Source: Poriferisodalis sp965203655 (GTDB taxonomy: Bacteria; Actinomycetota; Acidimicrobiia; Acidimicrobiales; Poriferisodalaceae). Taken from it: a stretch of DNA of 64,000 nucleotides. A program made the translations under genes and the position numbers. Under the pieces are notes generated by a model, which made no database searches, was not told where the DNA came from, and worked only from the letters and a program-made list of their open reading frames with translations. This document shows positions 15,712 through 24,947 of the stretch, in pieces (within the stretch, counting starts at the first letter, position 1; the number at the start of each line of letters is the position of its first letter). The DNA lies in contig NZ_CBDBDD010000009.1 of assembly GCF_965203655.1 (NCBI RefSeq), positions 186,001 through 250,000 on the forward strand, read 5' to 3'.

Positions 15712-16548
15712 TTACCAGGTCGGCCGAGTCAGCACGCCGCCGTCGACCACGAGGTCCACGCCGGTGATCCATCTGGCGAGGTCCGAGCACAGGAAGACGC
15801 ACGCATCGCCGACATCTGCAGCGGTGCCGAGCCGACCTAGCGGTGCCGCCGCATGCCAGCGGGCGACGCCCTCGGGCCAGTCATCGGCCAGGCCAGCACG
15901 GTCGATCAGGCCCGGCGAGATGCTGTTGATGCGGATGCCGTCGGGGCCGTACGCGCCCGCAGCGGCCCGGGCATGCATCAGCAGGCCGGCCTTGGCCGTT
16001 GCGTAATGGCCGTGCAGGTCGGTGGGATGGTGCGCCTCGATCGAGGCGATGTGGACGATCGACCCGCCGGTGCCCTGTGCTCGCATCACGCTCGCTGCGG
16101 CGTGGGTCAACCTGTGCACCGCGGTCAGGTTGACGTCGATCATCTCGGCCCACTCGGCATCGCTCAGGTCCGCGAAGTGCACCAGCGGTTGGATGGCGGC
16201 GTTGTTGACCAACCCGTCCAGGCGGCCGTGATGCCCCCGCGCTGCATCGACGACACGCTGCGGCCCGTCCGGTTCGGCCAGGTCGGCCCGCACCGAGACC
16301 ACGGGGGCTCCTTCGAGATCTACCAGGTGGTCGACTGGCGACGAGCGGGTGTGCGCCACCACGTCGGCACCCGCAGCGAGGAGCCGGCGGGCGATGCCGG
16401 TGCCGATGCCGCCGCCTGCACCCGTGACCACGATGACCCGGCCGTCCAACCGGATCATTTCGTCCGGCGGCGGCAGTTCGTCTTCCGCCGACAACTCGGC
16501 CTGCGGCGGCATCTGATCCCGAAGGGGCGACTCGTCCTGCTCAGCCAT
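15712..16548 (-). CDS. Short-chain dehydrogenase/reductase
   Basis: The ATG at 16548 has GGGAGG nine bases upstream. An acidic 30-residue extension precedes the Rossmann motif VVTGAGGGIGTGIAR. The NNAA motif (VNNAAIQP), the active-site region HIASIEA and the catalytic YATAK are intact, and a C-terminal WITGVDLVVDGG is typical. The length is 278 residues. The gene overlaps the upstream cupin gene by eight bases, so the two are coupled. Substrate unknown. Confidence 0.8.
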   Translation of the reverse strand: MAEQDESPLRDQMPPQAELSAEDELPPPDEMIRLDGRVIVVTGAGGGIGTGIARRLLAAGADVVAHTRSSPVDHLVDLEGAPVVSVRADLAEPDGPQRVVDAARGHHGRLDGLVNNAAIQPLVHFADLSDAEWAEMIDVNLTAVHRLTHAAASVMRAQGTGGSIVHIASIEAHHPTDLHGHYATAKAGLLMHARAAAGAYGPDGIRINSISPGLIDRAGLADDWPEGVARWHAAAPLGRLGTAADVGDACVFLCSDLARWITGVDLVVDGGVLTRPTW

Positions 16549-17002
16549 CGGCTGCATCCTCCCGCGTGAAGCGGGCGATGTCTTCTGCGGCCTCGGGGTA
16601 CGCGGCCGACAGCGCTGCCCGGTCGCCGAGCTCGAAGCTCGCATCGTCAAACGGGGGCGCCATGGTCGTGCCCGCCAGCGACCACGCGCCGCGGGTTCCC
16701 GCAGCCATCCACGTGCCCGCCTCGACGACCACCACCGGCCGCTCGCCAGCCGCCAAGTCGGCCCCGAGCCGCGGTCGCAGCACCCTGCCGTCCGGTTCGA
16801 GCAGGAGCATCTCGACTGCAGCACCGGCGTAGTGGTGCCACAGCTCGACGCCGCCCAACCGATGCAGCGCCGAGAAGTCGTCGGGCCGCAGCAGGAAGTA
16901 GATCGCGGAGGAGTGCTCGTCTCGCCAGGTCTGCGCCCATTGGCCGCCCTCGCCCGCCAGCGGCTCGAGCCCCAGCAGCGCGATCACCTCGTCGGCATCC
17001 AC
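16541..17002 (-). CDS. DUF985 cupin protein
   Basis: The GTG at 17002 gives the family start VDADEVIALLGLEPLAGEGG, then SSAIYFLLRPDDFSALHRL, DELWHHYAG-like (VELWHHYAGAAVEMLLL), and ERPVVVVEAGTWMAAG, GAWSLAGTTMAPPF. The metal-site residues are in the WHHYAG block. Length is 153 residues. DUF985 proteins are small cupins of unclear role. It is placed between an amidase and an SDR, in an apparent three-gene operon. Confidence 0.75.
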   Translation of the reverse strand: MDADEVIALLGLEPLAGEGGQWAQTWRDEHSSAIYFLLRPDDFSALHRLGGVELWHHYAGAAVEMLLLEPDGRVLRPRLGADLAAGERPVVVVEAGTWMAAGTRGAWSLAGTTMAPPFDDASFELGDRAALSAAYPEAAEDIARFTREDAADG

Positions 17003-17051
17003 CGGTCCAACGTAACCCTCTGGCCGGATCAGAGATGCGCCGGAACCAGCG

Positions 17052-18470
17052 TCAGCCGGCGTCGATGTCGGGCGCGATCGGGTCCAGCCCGAGCAGGTCT
17101 TCCAGCACGGCCACGGTCTGCAGCACGCCCACATCATCGGTCTGGTGGCCGAGCACGCCGAGGCCAATCGGCATCCCATCGTCGGTGAAGCCGCTGCACA
17201 CCGTGCCCGCAGGCCGCCGGGTCAGATTGGCCAGCGGCGTGAAACGCACCCAGTTCTCGGTCTCGACGCCGTCGATGAGACCGTCCCCGCCCACGACGGG
17301 GGTCTGCGATGCCATGGTCGGCAGCAGCATCGCGTCGAAGCCCGACATGACCTCGCCGAGCTGCATGGACAGCTCGGTGGCCTGCTGGCGTGCCGACGAG
17401 ATCGCTTCGACGGTCACGTTCGCCAAGGCTTCCTCAAGAGCCACGGCGAGCAAGTCGGTGACGTCGTTCCATGCGGGCGTGCCCAGCAAGGACCGGTATG
17501 CGGGGGCGATCAACCCACCGAGGAACAGTGGCAGGAACGCAGCCGACACGGTGTCGAACAGCGTTCCCGACTCGACCACTTCGACACCTTCGGCCGCCAG
17601 CATCTCGACTGCAGCGGCGCAGCTCGCCAGGATCTCCGAGTCCACCGCGTCACCGTCGAACGACGGCACCCACAGCACCCGTGTCGGCAGCGGAGGATCG
17701 TCCAGCGCAGCGCGCCACGATTCAGTCGGCGCCGGCAGGCTGCGCAGGTCGGACGGGTGGGGCCCCACGAGTGCGTCCAGGCAGTACGCCACGTCTCGAA
17801 TGCGGCGGGCCATCGGCCCGACGCATGACAGGTCCAGCAGCCCCGGTGGCGGTGGCCCGCTGGGCACACGTCCGTGGCTGGGCTTGAGGCCCGACATGCC
17901 GCAGATCGACGATGGGATGCGAATGGAGCCGCCGCCGTCGGAGCCTGTGCCCACCGGCACCATGCCCGACGCCACCGCTGAGGAGGTGCCGCCCGACGAG
18001 CCGCCAGCGGAGCGGGACAGGTTCCACGGGTTCCAGGTGGCACCGAACAGCGGGTTGTAGGTGTCGCCCATGCAGCCGAACTCGGGCGTGTTGGTCTTGC
18101 CCAAGATCACGGCGCCGGCGGCTCGCATGCGGGCGACCTCGGTGGAATCCGCATCCACCGGAGGCGTGTCACGCAGGTGCATCGCGCCCCGGGTGGTGAC
18201 GAACCCCGCAGCGTCCGCAAGGTCCTTGACCCCGATCGGGATGCCCGCCAGCGGCCCCACGTCGTCGCTGGCATCGAGCCGCTCGTCGATGGCAGCGGCC
18301 TGCGAGCGAGCGCCCTCGGCATCGAGCGCCACAAACGCATTGAGCTGCGGATTCAGCACCTCGATGCGCTCCAGCGCGTGCTCGGTGACGGCTGCAGCGC
18401 TCAGCGTGCGCTCGCGCACTTGCGCCGCCAACGCCTCCACCGTCACCGTCCGAAAGTCGGGCACGTCCAT
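17052..18470 (-). CDS. Amidase signature family enzyme
   Basis: The Ser-cisSer-Lys triad is complete: Lys82 in GIPIGVKD, Ser158 in RSAGGSSGGTSSAVASG and Ser182 in GSDGGGSIRIPS. The length of 472 residues fits amidases that hydrolyse carboxamides or carbamates. GatA is unlikely because no gatB or gatC adjoins it. The cupin and SDR genes follow on the same strand 49 bases later. The physiological substrate is unknown. Confidence 0.85.
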   Translation of the reverse strand: MDVPDFRTVTVEALAAQVRERTLSAAAVTEHALERIEVLNPQLNAFVALDAEGARSQAAAIDERLDASDDVGPLAGIPIGVKDLADAAGFVTTRGAMHLRDTPPVDADSTEVARMRAAGAVILGKTNTPEFGCMGDTYNPLFGATWNPWNLSRSAGGSSGGTSSAVASGMVPVGTGSDGGGSIRIPSSICGMSGLKPSHGRVPSGPPPPGLLDLSCVGPMARRIRDVAYCLDALVGPHPSDLRSLPAPTESWRAALDDPPLPTRVLWVPSFDGDAVDSEILASCAAAVEMLAAEGVEVVESGTLFDTVSAAFLPLFLGGLIAPAYRSLLGTPAWNDVTDLLAVALEEALANVTVEAISSARQQATELSMQLGEVMSGFDAMLLPTMASQTPVVGGDGLIDGVETENWVRFTPLANLTRRPAGTVCSGFTDDGMPIGLGVLGHQTDDVGVLQTVAVLEDLLGLDPIAPDIDAG

Positions 18471-18552
18471 AGCTGCCTCCCGCTGCGCTGCTCAGTTCCC
18501 TCGCCGCGGGACACTAGCGACCACCCCGAACCCACCCCGCACAGCGGCTGTC

Positions 18553-19341
18553 TCAGCGGGACGATGCGCCGCCGTCGATGGTGATTGAGGTTCCGCTGAC
18601 GTGGCTCGCCCGGTCTGATGCGAGGAAGGCCACGACGTCGGCTACCTGCTCCACCGTGCCCGGCGCCGGGTCGGCGGGGATCACCTCCTCCCAGCGCGAC
18701 TCGTCGCCGAGCTCGTCGATCGCTTGGCGGCGGAGCATGTCGCTCATCCGGTCGGTGATGATCAGGCCGGGGTTGACGGCAACCACGCGCACGCCGTCAC
18801 GCAGGCTGCGGCTGCCGAGCGCAGCGGTCATGGCGACCAGGCCGCTGTTGCCCACCCCGCCAGCGATGTAGGACGGCTGCGGTCGCAGCGACGCCACCCC
18901 GATCACGTTGACGATGACCCCGCTTCCCCGGGCCGTCATCAGCGGCAGCACGGCCCGGCACAGGTCGATGTAGCCGAAGACCTTCAGGTCCCAGGCATCG
19001 CGCCACGTCGCGTCGTCGACCGTCACGATGTCGCCGGCAGGTATCGCCCCGGCGTTGTTCACCCAGATGTCCGCCAGGCCGGCCCCGCTGCCGTCGCAGC
19101 CGGTCTCGGCAAGCAGCGTCTGGCGGCCGTCGGCCGCCGACAGGTCGACGGCATGCGTCGTGACGGTCGCTTCGGGTGCCGCGTCCCGCACTGCTTCGGC
19201 AGCCTGTGCCAGCACGTCCGCCGACCGGGCCGCCAATGCCACATCGCAGCCTTCGCTGGCCAGCGCGAGTGCGCACCCCAGCCCGATGCCCTTTGATGCG
19301 CCGGTTATCACGGCACGCCTGCCCGTCAGCCCCAAATCCAT
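18553..19341 (-). CDS. SDR-family protein lacking the catalytic lysine
   Basis: The Rossmann fold is intact (VITGASKGIGLG, VNNAGAIP), and the C-terminus has the usual SGTSITIDGG. At the active site Tyr158 is followed by IAGG, so the expected Lys162 is Gly, and the usual Ser region reads NVIGVAS. A subfamily with a Tyr-x-x-Gly pattern is known to me from actinobacterial and rhizobial SDRs. The protein may be catalytically altered. It lies upstream of the amidase on the same strand. Confidence 0.72.
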   Translation of the reverse strand: MDLGLTGRRAVITGASKGIGLGCALALASEGCDVALAARSADVLAQAAEAVRDAAPEATVTTHAVDLSAADGRQTLLAETGCDGSGAGLADIWVNNAGAIPAGDIVTVDDATWRDAWDLKVFGYIDLCRAVLPLMTARGSGVIVNVIGVASLRPQPSYIAGGVGNSGLVAMTAALGSRSLRDGVRVVAVNPGLIITDRMSDMLRRQAIDELGDESRWEEVIPADPAPGTVEQVADVVAFLASDRASHVSGTSITIDGGASSR

Positions 19342-19405
19342 CGGCTCAACGTAACCCCATACTCCCCGGCCGGATCGAAGCGCGGCCGGTCAGCCGGGCG
19401 TCCGC

Positions 19406-20668
19406 CTAGAACAGTGGTGGCTGTGCGGCTTGGTACGGGTCGGTGTCATCGCGTGCAAGCCGCATGCTGCGGATCTGTTCCCAGATGTCGGCGAGTTCGG
19501 CTGAGGGGCGGTACCGCCTCCCGCGTTTGTCGCCGAGCGCAGCGAGCAACCCTGCCCTCACCATCAGCTGCAGGTCTCGTGAGGCCATGCCGTCGCTGAT
19601 CGGCTCTCCGCTGTTCGTCTCGGTACGGGTGCGGTACAGGGATCGCCGCACGGTCCACCCGCGGGCGGCGTCGCAGAGCGTGCCCACTGCGCGTTCGGGC
19701 AGGCCGCGCTGTTGAGCTAGCTGGCTGCACGCATCCCACAGCGTCTCGAACTCGAGCACTCGGCGGAGCACGGTGTGCGCTTGGCGAAGGTGCGCTGTCA
19801 AGCAGAACTCGATCCAGGGGCGAGCGCTGCGCTCCGGCGACCAGCGACCATCGGCGACCGCGTTGAGTGCCGCGTAATAGTCCAACGTGTTGCGTCCGAG
19901 GTACTCCTCGATGCTGAGAAACTCCGACGCGAGCGGATCGTCGTCCCGCACGGCTGCAGCGGCGAGCAACAGCGTCTGCACACAGCGCGCCATCCGGCCG
20001 TTGCCGTCGCTGAATGGATGAATCAGCACCAAGTTGAGGTGCGCCATGGCCGCAGCGACCATCGTCGGCACGGTGTCATCGGCGAAGAGATCGGCGCACT
20101 GCTCGAAGTACTCGCCGAGCAAGGCTTCGATGACATGGCGCTCTGGGGCGTCATACACCGACTCGCCGTCGGCGTCGGCAACCCAGATCGCACCTGGACG
20201 CAGTTGACCCGGGTTGTGGGCGAGGTCATGCCTGATCATCATGAAGTGCAGCGACCGGAGAGTCGACAGGTCGACCGGCAGCGGCGGGGCCGACGAGGTC
20301 GACGATTCGGGGCCTGCCGCGCTTCGTGCCGACGGATCGCGAAGCCGGTTTCGCGGCGACACGCCGGCAGCGAGCTGAAGTGCGTACGTCATTGCGTCGC
20401 GATAGCCGGCTACAGCACTGACGGTGTCCTCGGACACCTCGGCGATCGGCTCATCGTCATCGATGACCGCCGCCGCATCCTCGACGCTGGCGTGATACCC
20501 CTCGATCGAGTTCGAGCCCTGGACAGCGCGCGCGAATTGGGCCCGACGAAGGGTGCCGTACCAACGTCGTCGCATGCGGAGATAGGGCCTGAGCTGTTCG
20601 CGCAGTTGCTCGATTTCGTCCGCGACAGCTGCGTCGGTGGCTGTCATACCGGGGACTTCGTAGATCAC
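19406..20668 (-). CDS. Fic-domain AMP-transferase with N-terminal inhibitory motif
   Basis: Residues 217-228 are HPFSDGNGRMAR, the complete Fic catalytic motif. Residues 52-57 (SNSIEG) fit the inhibitory alpha-inh motif [ST]xxxE[GN] of class II Fic proteins, so the enzyme should be self-inhibited. A C-terminal helical region may carry a winged-helix part (RAGLLAALGDKRGRRYRPS). Length is 420 residues. The GTG at 20668 lies in a perfect 14-base palindrome; the ATG at 20647 is another possible start. The target protein is unknown. Confidence 0.85.
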   Translation of the reverse strand: MIYEVPGMTATDAAVADEIEQLREQLRPYLRMRRRWYGTLRRAQFARAVQGSNSIEGYHASVEDAAAVIDDDEPIAEVSEDTVSAVAGYRDAMTYALQLAAGVSPRNRLRDPSARSAAGPESSTSSAPPLPVDLSTLRSLHFMMIRHDLAHNPGQLRPGAIWVADADGESVYDAPERHVIEALLGEYFEQCADLFADDTVPTMVAAAMAHLNLVLIHPFSDGNGRMARCVQTLLLAAAAVRDDDPLASEFLSIEEYLGRNTLDYYAALNAVADGRWSPERSARPWIEFCLTAHLRQAHTVLRRVLEFETLWDACSQLAQQRGLPERAVGTLCDAARGWTVRRSLYRTRTETNSGEPISDGMASRDLQLMVRAGLLAALGDKRGRRYRPSAELADIWEQIRSMRLARDDTDPYQAAQPPLF

Positions 20669-20677
20669 GCGCGTGAT
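20664..20677. promoter_or_regulatory. Perfect palindrome at Fic start, AT-rich intergenic region
   Basis: ATCACGCGCGTGAT is an exact 14-base palindrome that overlaps the GTG start. To its right, roughly 20680-20745 is unusually AT-rich (TATTTATTCGTC, ATGAATATTAATTGTC) for this genome and probably carries divergent promoters for the Fic gene and the acyl-CoA dehydrogenase operon. Confidence 0.4.
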
Positions 20678-20838
20678 TCTACCTATTTATTCGTCACTTG
20701 ACGATGAATATTAATTGTCAATTGCTAATGAAATGATAATATGAAACAAGCACCGGGGGAGACTCGGCACTGGGCAGTACCGGGTCGGGCGGTGGTGGCG
20801 TTCGGGCGGGGTTGGCGCGGTGGTTCTACGCTGCGCGC

Positions 20839-22074
20839 ATGGCGAGCGCCGACGAGGTCTGCGACGAAGCCCGGACGTGGCTGGAAGAGCACTGGCACCG
20901 CGAACGGCCGCTCATCGAGTGGCGCAACCTGCTGGCCGACACCGGCTGGGGCACGCCGTCGTGGCCGACCGAATGGCACGGGCGGGGTCTGCCGCCCTCG
21001 ATGGACGCCGTGGTGGCCCGCGAGTTCGATGCCGTCGGAGCGGTGGGCGTCGCGGCCGGCGTCAGCATGTATCTCGTGGCGCCGACACTGCTGGCACACG
21101 CCGATGACGACCAGAAGCGGCGCCACCTGCGCCCGATCCTGACCGGCGAGCACAAGTGGTGCCAACTGTTCTCCGAGCCCACCAACGGCTCGGACCTGGC
21201 GGGGCTGGTGACCCGGGCCGACCGCGACGGCGACGAGTGGATCGTCAACGGCCAGAAAGTCTGGAACTCGGGCGCCCACAAGGCCCGGTTCGGCATCCTG
21301 ATGGCGCGCACCAACTGGGACGTGCCCAAGCACCAGGGCATCTCGTACTTCCTCATCCCGATGGACCAGCCCGGCGTGGAAGTGCGCCCGCTGCGCCAGA
21401 TGAACGGCCACGCCACCTTCAACGAGGTGTTCTTCGAAGACGCCCGGGTGCCCGGCAACGAGCTGGTCGGCAATCCCGGCGACGGCTGGCGCATCGGCCT
21501 CACCACGCTCACCCACGAACGGGCGGCAGTGGCCACACGCCGTCCCCGCTACCCCGCCGACGGCGGCCCGACGGTCGAGCGGGCCCGCCAGGAGAGCGAC
21601 GAGTACTTCGCTACCTACAAGTGGTACCCGCAGCGCGCCGGACGGGCCAACCTCGTCGTGCCCGAAGCGCAGCGCACCGGCCGGGTCAGCGACCCGGTGA
21701 TCCGTCAGCAGATCGCCCGGGTCGAGACGCTGCGACGCATCTCGTCGTGGACCACCCAGCGCGCCCGCGCCGCACGCGCCGCCGGCAAGCCGCCCGGCCC
21801 CGAAGGCTCGCTCACCAAGCTGAACATGTCGGTGACTGCCCGGGCGTGCCACACCGCCCACACGATGATCGCCGGCTCCATGGGAATGCTCGTCGGCCCC
21901 GACTCCAACGCCGACGGCATCGTGTCGGAGATCCTGATGTCCACCCCGGCCATGTCGATCGCCGGCGGCACCGACGAGATCCAGCGCAACATCATCGGCG
22001 AGCGAGTCCTGGGCCTGCCCAAAGAACCCGACGACGCCAAGGACATCCCCTACAAGGACGCCCGCCGCAACTGA
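20839..22074 (+). CDS. Acyl-CoA dehydrogenase
   Basis: This 411-residue flavoenzyme shows the family order: an N-terminal helical domain, CQLFSEPTNGSDLAGL (FAD-binding block), the KVWNSGAHKA region and the C-terminal SIAGGTDEIQRNIIGERVLG signature near residue 385. The ATG at 20839 is favoured over 20812, which adds nine residues not typical of the family. It is first in a run with VOC and EthD genes, spaced 23 and 94 bases apart. Its acyl substrate cannot be told. Electron transfer would be to ETF. Confidence 0.88.
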   Translation: MASADEVCDEARTWLEEHWHRERPLIEWRNLLADTGWGTPSWPTEWHGRGLPPSMDAVVAREFDAVGAVGVAAGVSMYLVAPTLLAHADDDQKRRHLRPILTGEHKWCQLFSEPTNGSDLAGLVTRADRDGDEWIVNGQKVWNSGAHKARFGILMARTNWDVPKHQGISYFLIPMDQPGVEVRPLRQMNGHATFNEVFFEDARVPGNELVGNPGDGWRIGLTTLTHERAAVATRRPRYPADGGPTVERARQESDEYFATYKWYPQRAGRANLVVPEAQRTGRVSDPVIRQQIARVETLRRISSWTTQRARAARAAGKPPGPEGSLTKLNMSVTARACHTAHTMIAGSMGMLVGPDSNADGIVSEILMSTPAMSIAGGTDEIQRNIIGERVLGLPKEPDDAKDIPYKDARRN

Positions 22075-22097
22075 GGCCCCTCGATACGATCGGTCGC

Positions 22098-22580
22098 ATG
22101 GCCACGCTCGGCATACGGCATGCGGTGCTGTGGGTGAAAGACCCCGAGGCATCTGCCCGCTTCTACAACGAGGCGCTGGGGCTCGAGGTGGTGAACCGCT
22201 ACGGCACTGCGGTGTTCATGGCATCGCCCGACTCCAACACCGACCACGACCTCGGGCTGTTCGACGCTGCCGGCGAGGGCGCCCCGCCGCGTCACGTGGG
22301 CCTGTACCACGTGGCTTGGGAGGTCGCCACGCTCGCCGAGCTGGCCGAGGCCAAGATCCGGCTGGCCGAGATGGACGCGCTCGTCGGCGAGAACAATCAC
22401 GGCGTCAGCCGCAGCCTGTACTGCCACGATCCCGACGGCATCGAGTTCGAGGTGATGTGGGAAGTGCCGGTCGACCTCTATGAAGACGGTGCCCCGAGCA
22501 ACATCCCGCTCGACCTCGACGCCGACATCGCCCGCTGGGGCGCCGACTGCCTCAGCCGCGGCGCCCGCCCCGCCGCCTGA
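22098..22580 (+). CDS. VOC-superfamily protein (glyoxalase/extradiol dioxygenase-like)
   Basis: The ATG at 22098 starts GIRHAVLWVKDPEASARFYNEALGLEVVNR, the VOC repeat. Candidate metal ligands are His9 in the first strand, His in RHVGLYHVAWEV and Glu in GIEFEVMWEVP near residue 121. The YCHDPDGIEFEV block resembles catechol 2,3-dioxygenase-type proteins. Length 160 residues. Its role is probably in the same catabolic operon as the dehydrogenase upstream. Confidence 0.78.
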   Translation: MATLGIRHAVLWVKDPEASARFYNEALGLEVVNRYGTAVFMASPDSNTDHDLGLFDAAGEGAPPRHVGLYHVAWEVATLAELAEAKIRLAEMDALVGENNHGVSRSLYCHDPDGIEFEVMWEVPVDLYEDGAPSNIPLDLDADIARWGADCLSRGARPAA

Positions 22581-22674
22581 CACCGCCGGTCGACCGCGGC
22601 TCGGGTGAGCGCGGAACGGCCCACAGCTAATGTCGCCACCAAGCTTGATCGCTCGACGGCGGAGGAGGCGGACG

Positions 22675-23448
22675 ATGCTGCGACTCACGTTCCTGCTGCG
22701 GCGCAAGAAGGGCATGACCCGGGCCGAGATGCAGGACTACTGGCTGAACGTGCACGGCCCGCTGGTGGTATCGCACTCGGCCACGGCCAAGTTCCTGCGC
22801 TACGTGCAGGTGCACACCACCAGCGACGATCACAGCCGCCTGCCGGGCCGGCGCGGCGAGATGGAAGAGCCCTACGACGGCGTTGCCGAGGTGTGGTGGG
22901 AATCGAAGGAATCGATGCTCGCCGCGATGCGCACCGACGAAGGGCGCGAGTTCGACCGGGTGCTGGTGGAGGACGAGCTCAACTTCGCCGACATCGAGAA
23001 CTCCTCCGCGTACTACTGCTACGAGTACCCGCAGGTGAACCCGACGCCCGAGAACATCGTGGCCACCGAGCGGTCCAGCCTGGTCAAGCTGTACTTCCCG
23101 CTGCGCCACCTGCCGTCGCTGAGCATCGACGAAGCGCAGCGGTACTGGCGCACTCACCACGGGCCGATCATCCGGCGGCAGGCCCAGTCGTCGGGCATCC
23201 TGCGCTACCAGCAGGTGCACGCCGACGAGCACTCCTTCACCGCGGCCGTCAACCGCTCACGAGGATCGCAGGTGGAGCCCTATACGGGTCATGCTGAGGT
23301 CTGGATGGACCGCAGCGCCATGGGCAACGCGATCCCCGAGAACCGGGCGGCATCGCGCCGGGCCTACGAGGACGAGTCCAACTTCATCGACTTCGGACGC
23401 TCAGTGATGTTCCTCGCCAAAGAACACGTGATGGTCGACCGCCGCTGA
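22675..23448 (+). CDS. Tandem EthD-domain protein
   Basis: The ATG at 22675 follows GGAGGAGGCGG. Two EthD-type ferredoxin-like repeats are visible: the first around YWLNVHGPLVVSHS and LRYVQVH, the second around YWRTHHGPIIRRQ and LRYQQVH, each with the HGP motif. EthD-like domains are found near ring-modifying or ether-degrading oxygenases. The internal duplication gives 257 residues. It is probably in one transcript with the two genes before it. Confidence 0.78.
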   Translation: MLRLTFLLRRKKGMTRAEMQDYWLNVHGPLVVSHSATAKFLRYVQVHTTSDDHSRLPGRRGEMEEPYDGVAEVWWESKESMLAAMRTDEGREFDRVLVEDELNFADIENSSAYYCYEYPQVNPTPENIVATERSSLVKLYFPLRHLPSLSIDEAQRYWRTHHGPIIRRQAQSSGILRYQQVHADEHSFTAAVNRSRGSQVEPYTGHAEVWMDRSAMGNAIPENRAASRRAYEDESNFIDFGRSVMFLAKEHVMVDRR

Positions 23449-23453
23449 GCGGA

Positions 23454-24854
23454 TCAGTCTTCGACGACGTGGCTAGCGAAGCGGCCGAGCGAGGCCAGCC
23501 AGGCGTCTGACGAGATCTCACCCTCGGGCGTGAGCGCCGACGCTGCGTCGGCACCCATGTCGGTGACGTGGTGGAGATTGTCGATGACTGCGAGACCCTG
23601 GCGGCCGAACGAGATCAGGCCGGAGGGTGCCAGCGAGGCGAGCCACTCGGCCACGGCAGCGCGATCGGTCATCGTGGCTCGCTCGAAGACTGGGTACACC
23701 GACGGCAAGCGCCGCACGGTTGTCTCCGCGGAGGAAGGCGCCGGCAGCCCGCTGGCTTCGAGGTCCGCGGTGACCTGCTCGGCGATCTCCACGTCATCGG
23801 CATGCCAGATCTCGTCGTGGGACCAGCAGGGAATCTCGGCACACAGCACTGACTGTCCTGCCGGGTCGTCTCCGTCGCGGTAGTTCTTCGGCTCCGACAG
23901 CCTCGCGACGACGGTGTCGGGTCCCGGGAAGTAGTGGGCGTCGTACGGCGTGTACTGATCTCGATCGACAACGAGGTATGCCAGCACCATGGACCGGGTG
24001 CGGCATCGCTCCAGCGCATCGGCGATCTCCGGAGGCGGTGCGGGTGTCAGGATCGACGCGAGCGTCGGGATTGGCACGGTCGACAGCACCGCATCTACGT
24101 GCAGTGCATCGCCGGTCTGCTGACCCTGTGGTTGCAGGTGCACGGCGACGCCCTTCGCATCCAACTCGATACCGGCGGCAGCCGTGCTGAGACGCATGTT
24201 GACGCCGGCATCGACGGCAGCGTCGGCCATGGCCTCGCTGAGCTGGCCGTAGCCGTGGCGGGGGTACAGGAACTGGCGACCTTTGGGCCGGGCGGCGCGC
24301 ACCACCCGCCGCAGCACGTCGACGCCGCTGGTCGCTGAGACCCGTCGGCGGGCCAATTCGGCATCCAGCTCGGCGGGCTCGACGCCGTACAGCTTGCGCG
24401 CGTAGGGGCCGTAGAACTCGTCGGCCACGGTGGGGCCTAGGCGCGCCCGGACCTCGGCATCGAACGACGGGCCCGGCGTGCGCCGCAGCGGGCCCGTCAC
24501 CATGTCTGCGGCCACCCGCAGCCCGAACGACGGCGGCACGTGCGTGAGGAGATCCCAGGTGCGCAGCGGGAAACCGATCCAGCGATCGCGCAGGCGGATG
24601 CGCCCGTTACGGGGCCGTACCTGCAGGTCGTCGCCCAGCAGCCGCTCGAAGCGGGCACGCTGGCGCTCAGAGATCGCGTCATGCAGGCGATGGGAGCCGT
24701 AGTCGACCCGTTGGCCGGCGAACTCGAAGCTCCCGGCCATGCCGCCGACTGCGGCGCCTGCCTCCACCAGCGTGCAGCTATGGCCGGACTCGACCAGGTC
24801 GAGCGCCGCAGACAGGCCTGCCGGCCCCGCGCCGATCACGACGACGTCAGCCAT
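23454..24854 (-). CDS. FAD-dependent oxidoreductase (UGM/protoporphyrinogen-oxidase-like)
   Basis: The ATG at 24854 starts the Rossmann motif VVVIGAGPAGLSAALDLVE with EAGAAVGGMAGSF. Next is YGSHRLHDA, RWIGFPLRTWDLL and FYGPYARKLYGV, a layout seen in flavoenzymes of surface-polysaccharide clusters (UDP-galactopyranose-mutase-like or amine-oxidase-like). Length 466 residues. It is divergent from a sugar epimerase gene and shares the intergenic region that carries an iron-box-like site. Its substrate is not known. Confidence 0.72.
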   Translation of the reverse strand: MADVVVIGAGPAGLSAALDLVESGHSCTLVEAGAAVGGMAGSFEFAGQRVDYGSHRLHDAISERQRARFERLLGDDLQVRPRNGRIRLRDRWIGFPLRTWDLLTHVPPSFGLRVAADMVTGPLRRTPGPSFDAEVRARLGPTVADEFYGPYARKLYGVEPAELDAELARRRVSATSGVDVLRRVVRAARPKGRQFLYPRHGYGQLSEAMADAAVDAGVNMRLSTAAAGIELDAKGVAVHLQPQGQQTGDALHVDAVLSTVPIPTLASILTPAPPPEIADALERCRTRSMVLAYLVVDRDQYTPYDAHYFPGPDTVVARLSEPKNYRDGDDPAGQSVLCAEIPCWSHDEIWHADDVEIAEQVTADLEASGLPAPSSAETTVRRLPSVYPVFERATMTDRAAVAEWLASLAPSGLISFGRQGLAVIDNLHHVTDMGADAASALTPEGEISSDAWLASLGRFASHVVED

Positions 24855-24933
24855 GGCGCCGTCCCGAAGCACACGTGCCGACCGCCGGCACGGGCTGCGG
24901 CCGGCAACGCAAGCAGCCTCGAATCGCTTTGTG

Positions 24934-24947
24934 TAAGGTAACCCTAA
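24934..24947. promoter_or_regulatory. Putative iron-responsive box A (DtxR/IdeR-like)
   Basis: TAAGGTAACCCTAA overlaps the first base of the epimerase start codon. Twelve of 14 positions match box B (30234-30247). It resembles the half-site of the IdeR box, TTAGGTTAGSCTAACCTAA, when read on the other strand. Function is inferred from recurrence and context only. Confidence 0.45.

Noticed and set aside
20741..21142. Plus-strand open frame of 133 codons starting in the AT-rich spacer
   Set aside because: It overlaps the acyl-CoA dehydrogenase in another frame and has Arg/Thr-rich non-protein-like composition.
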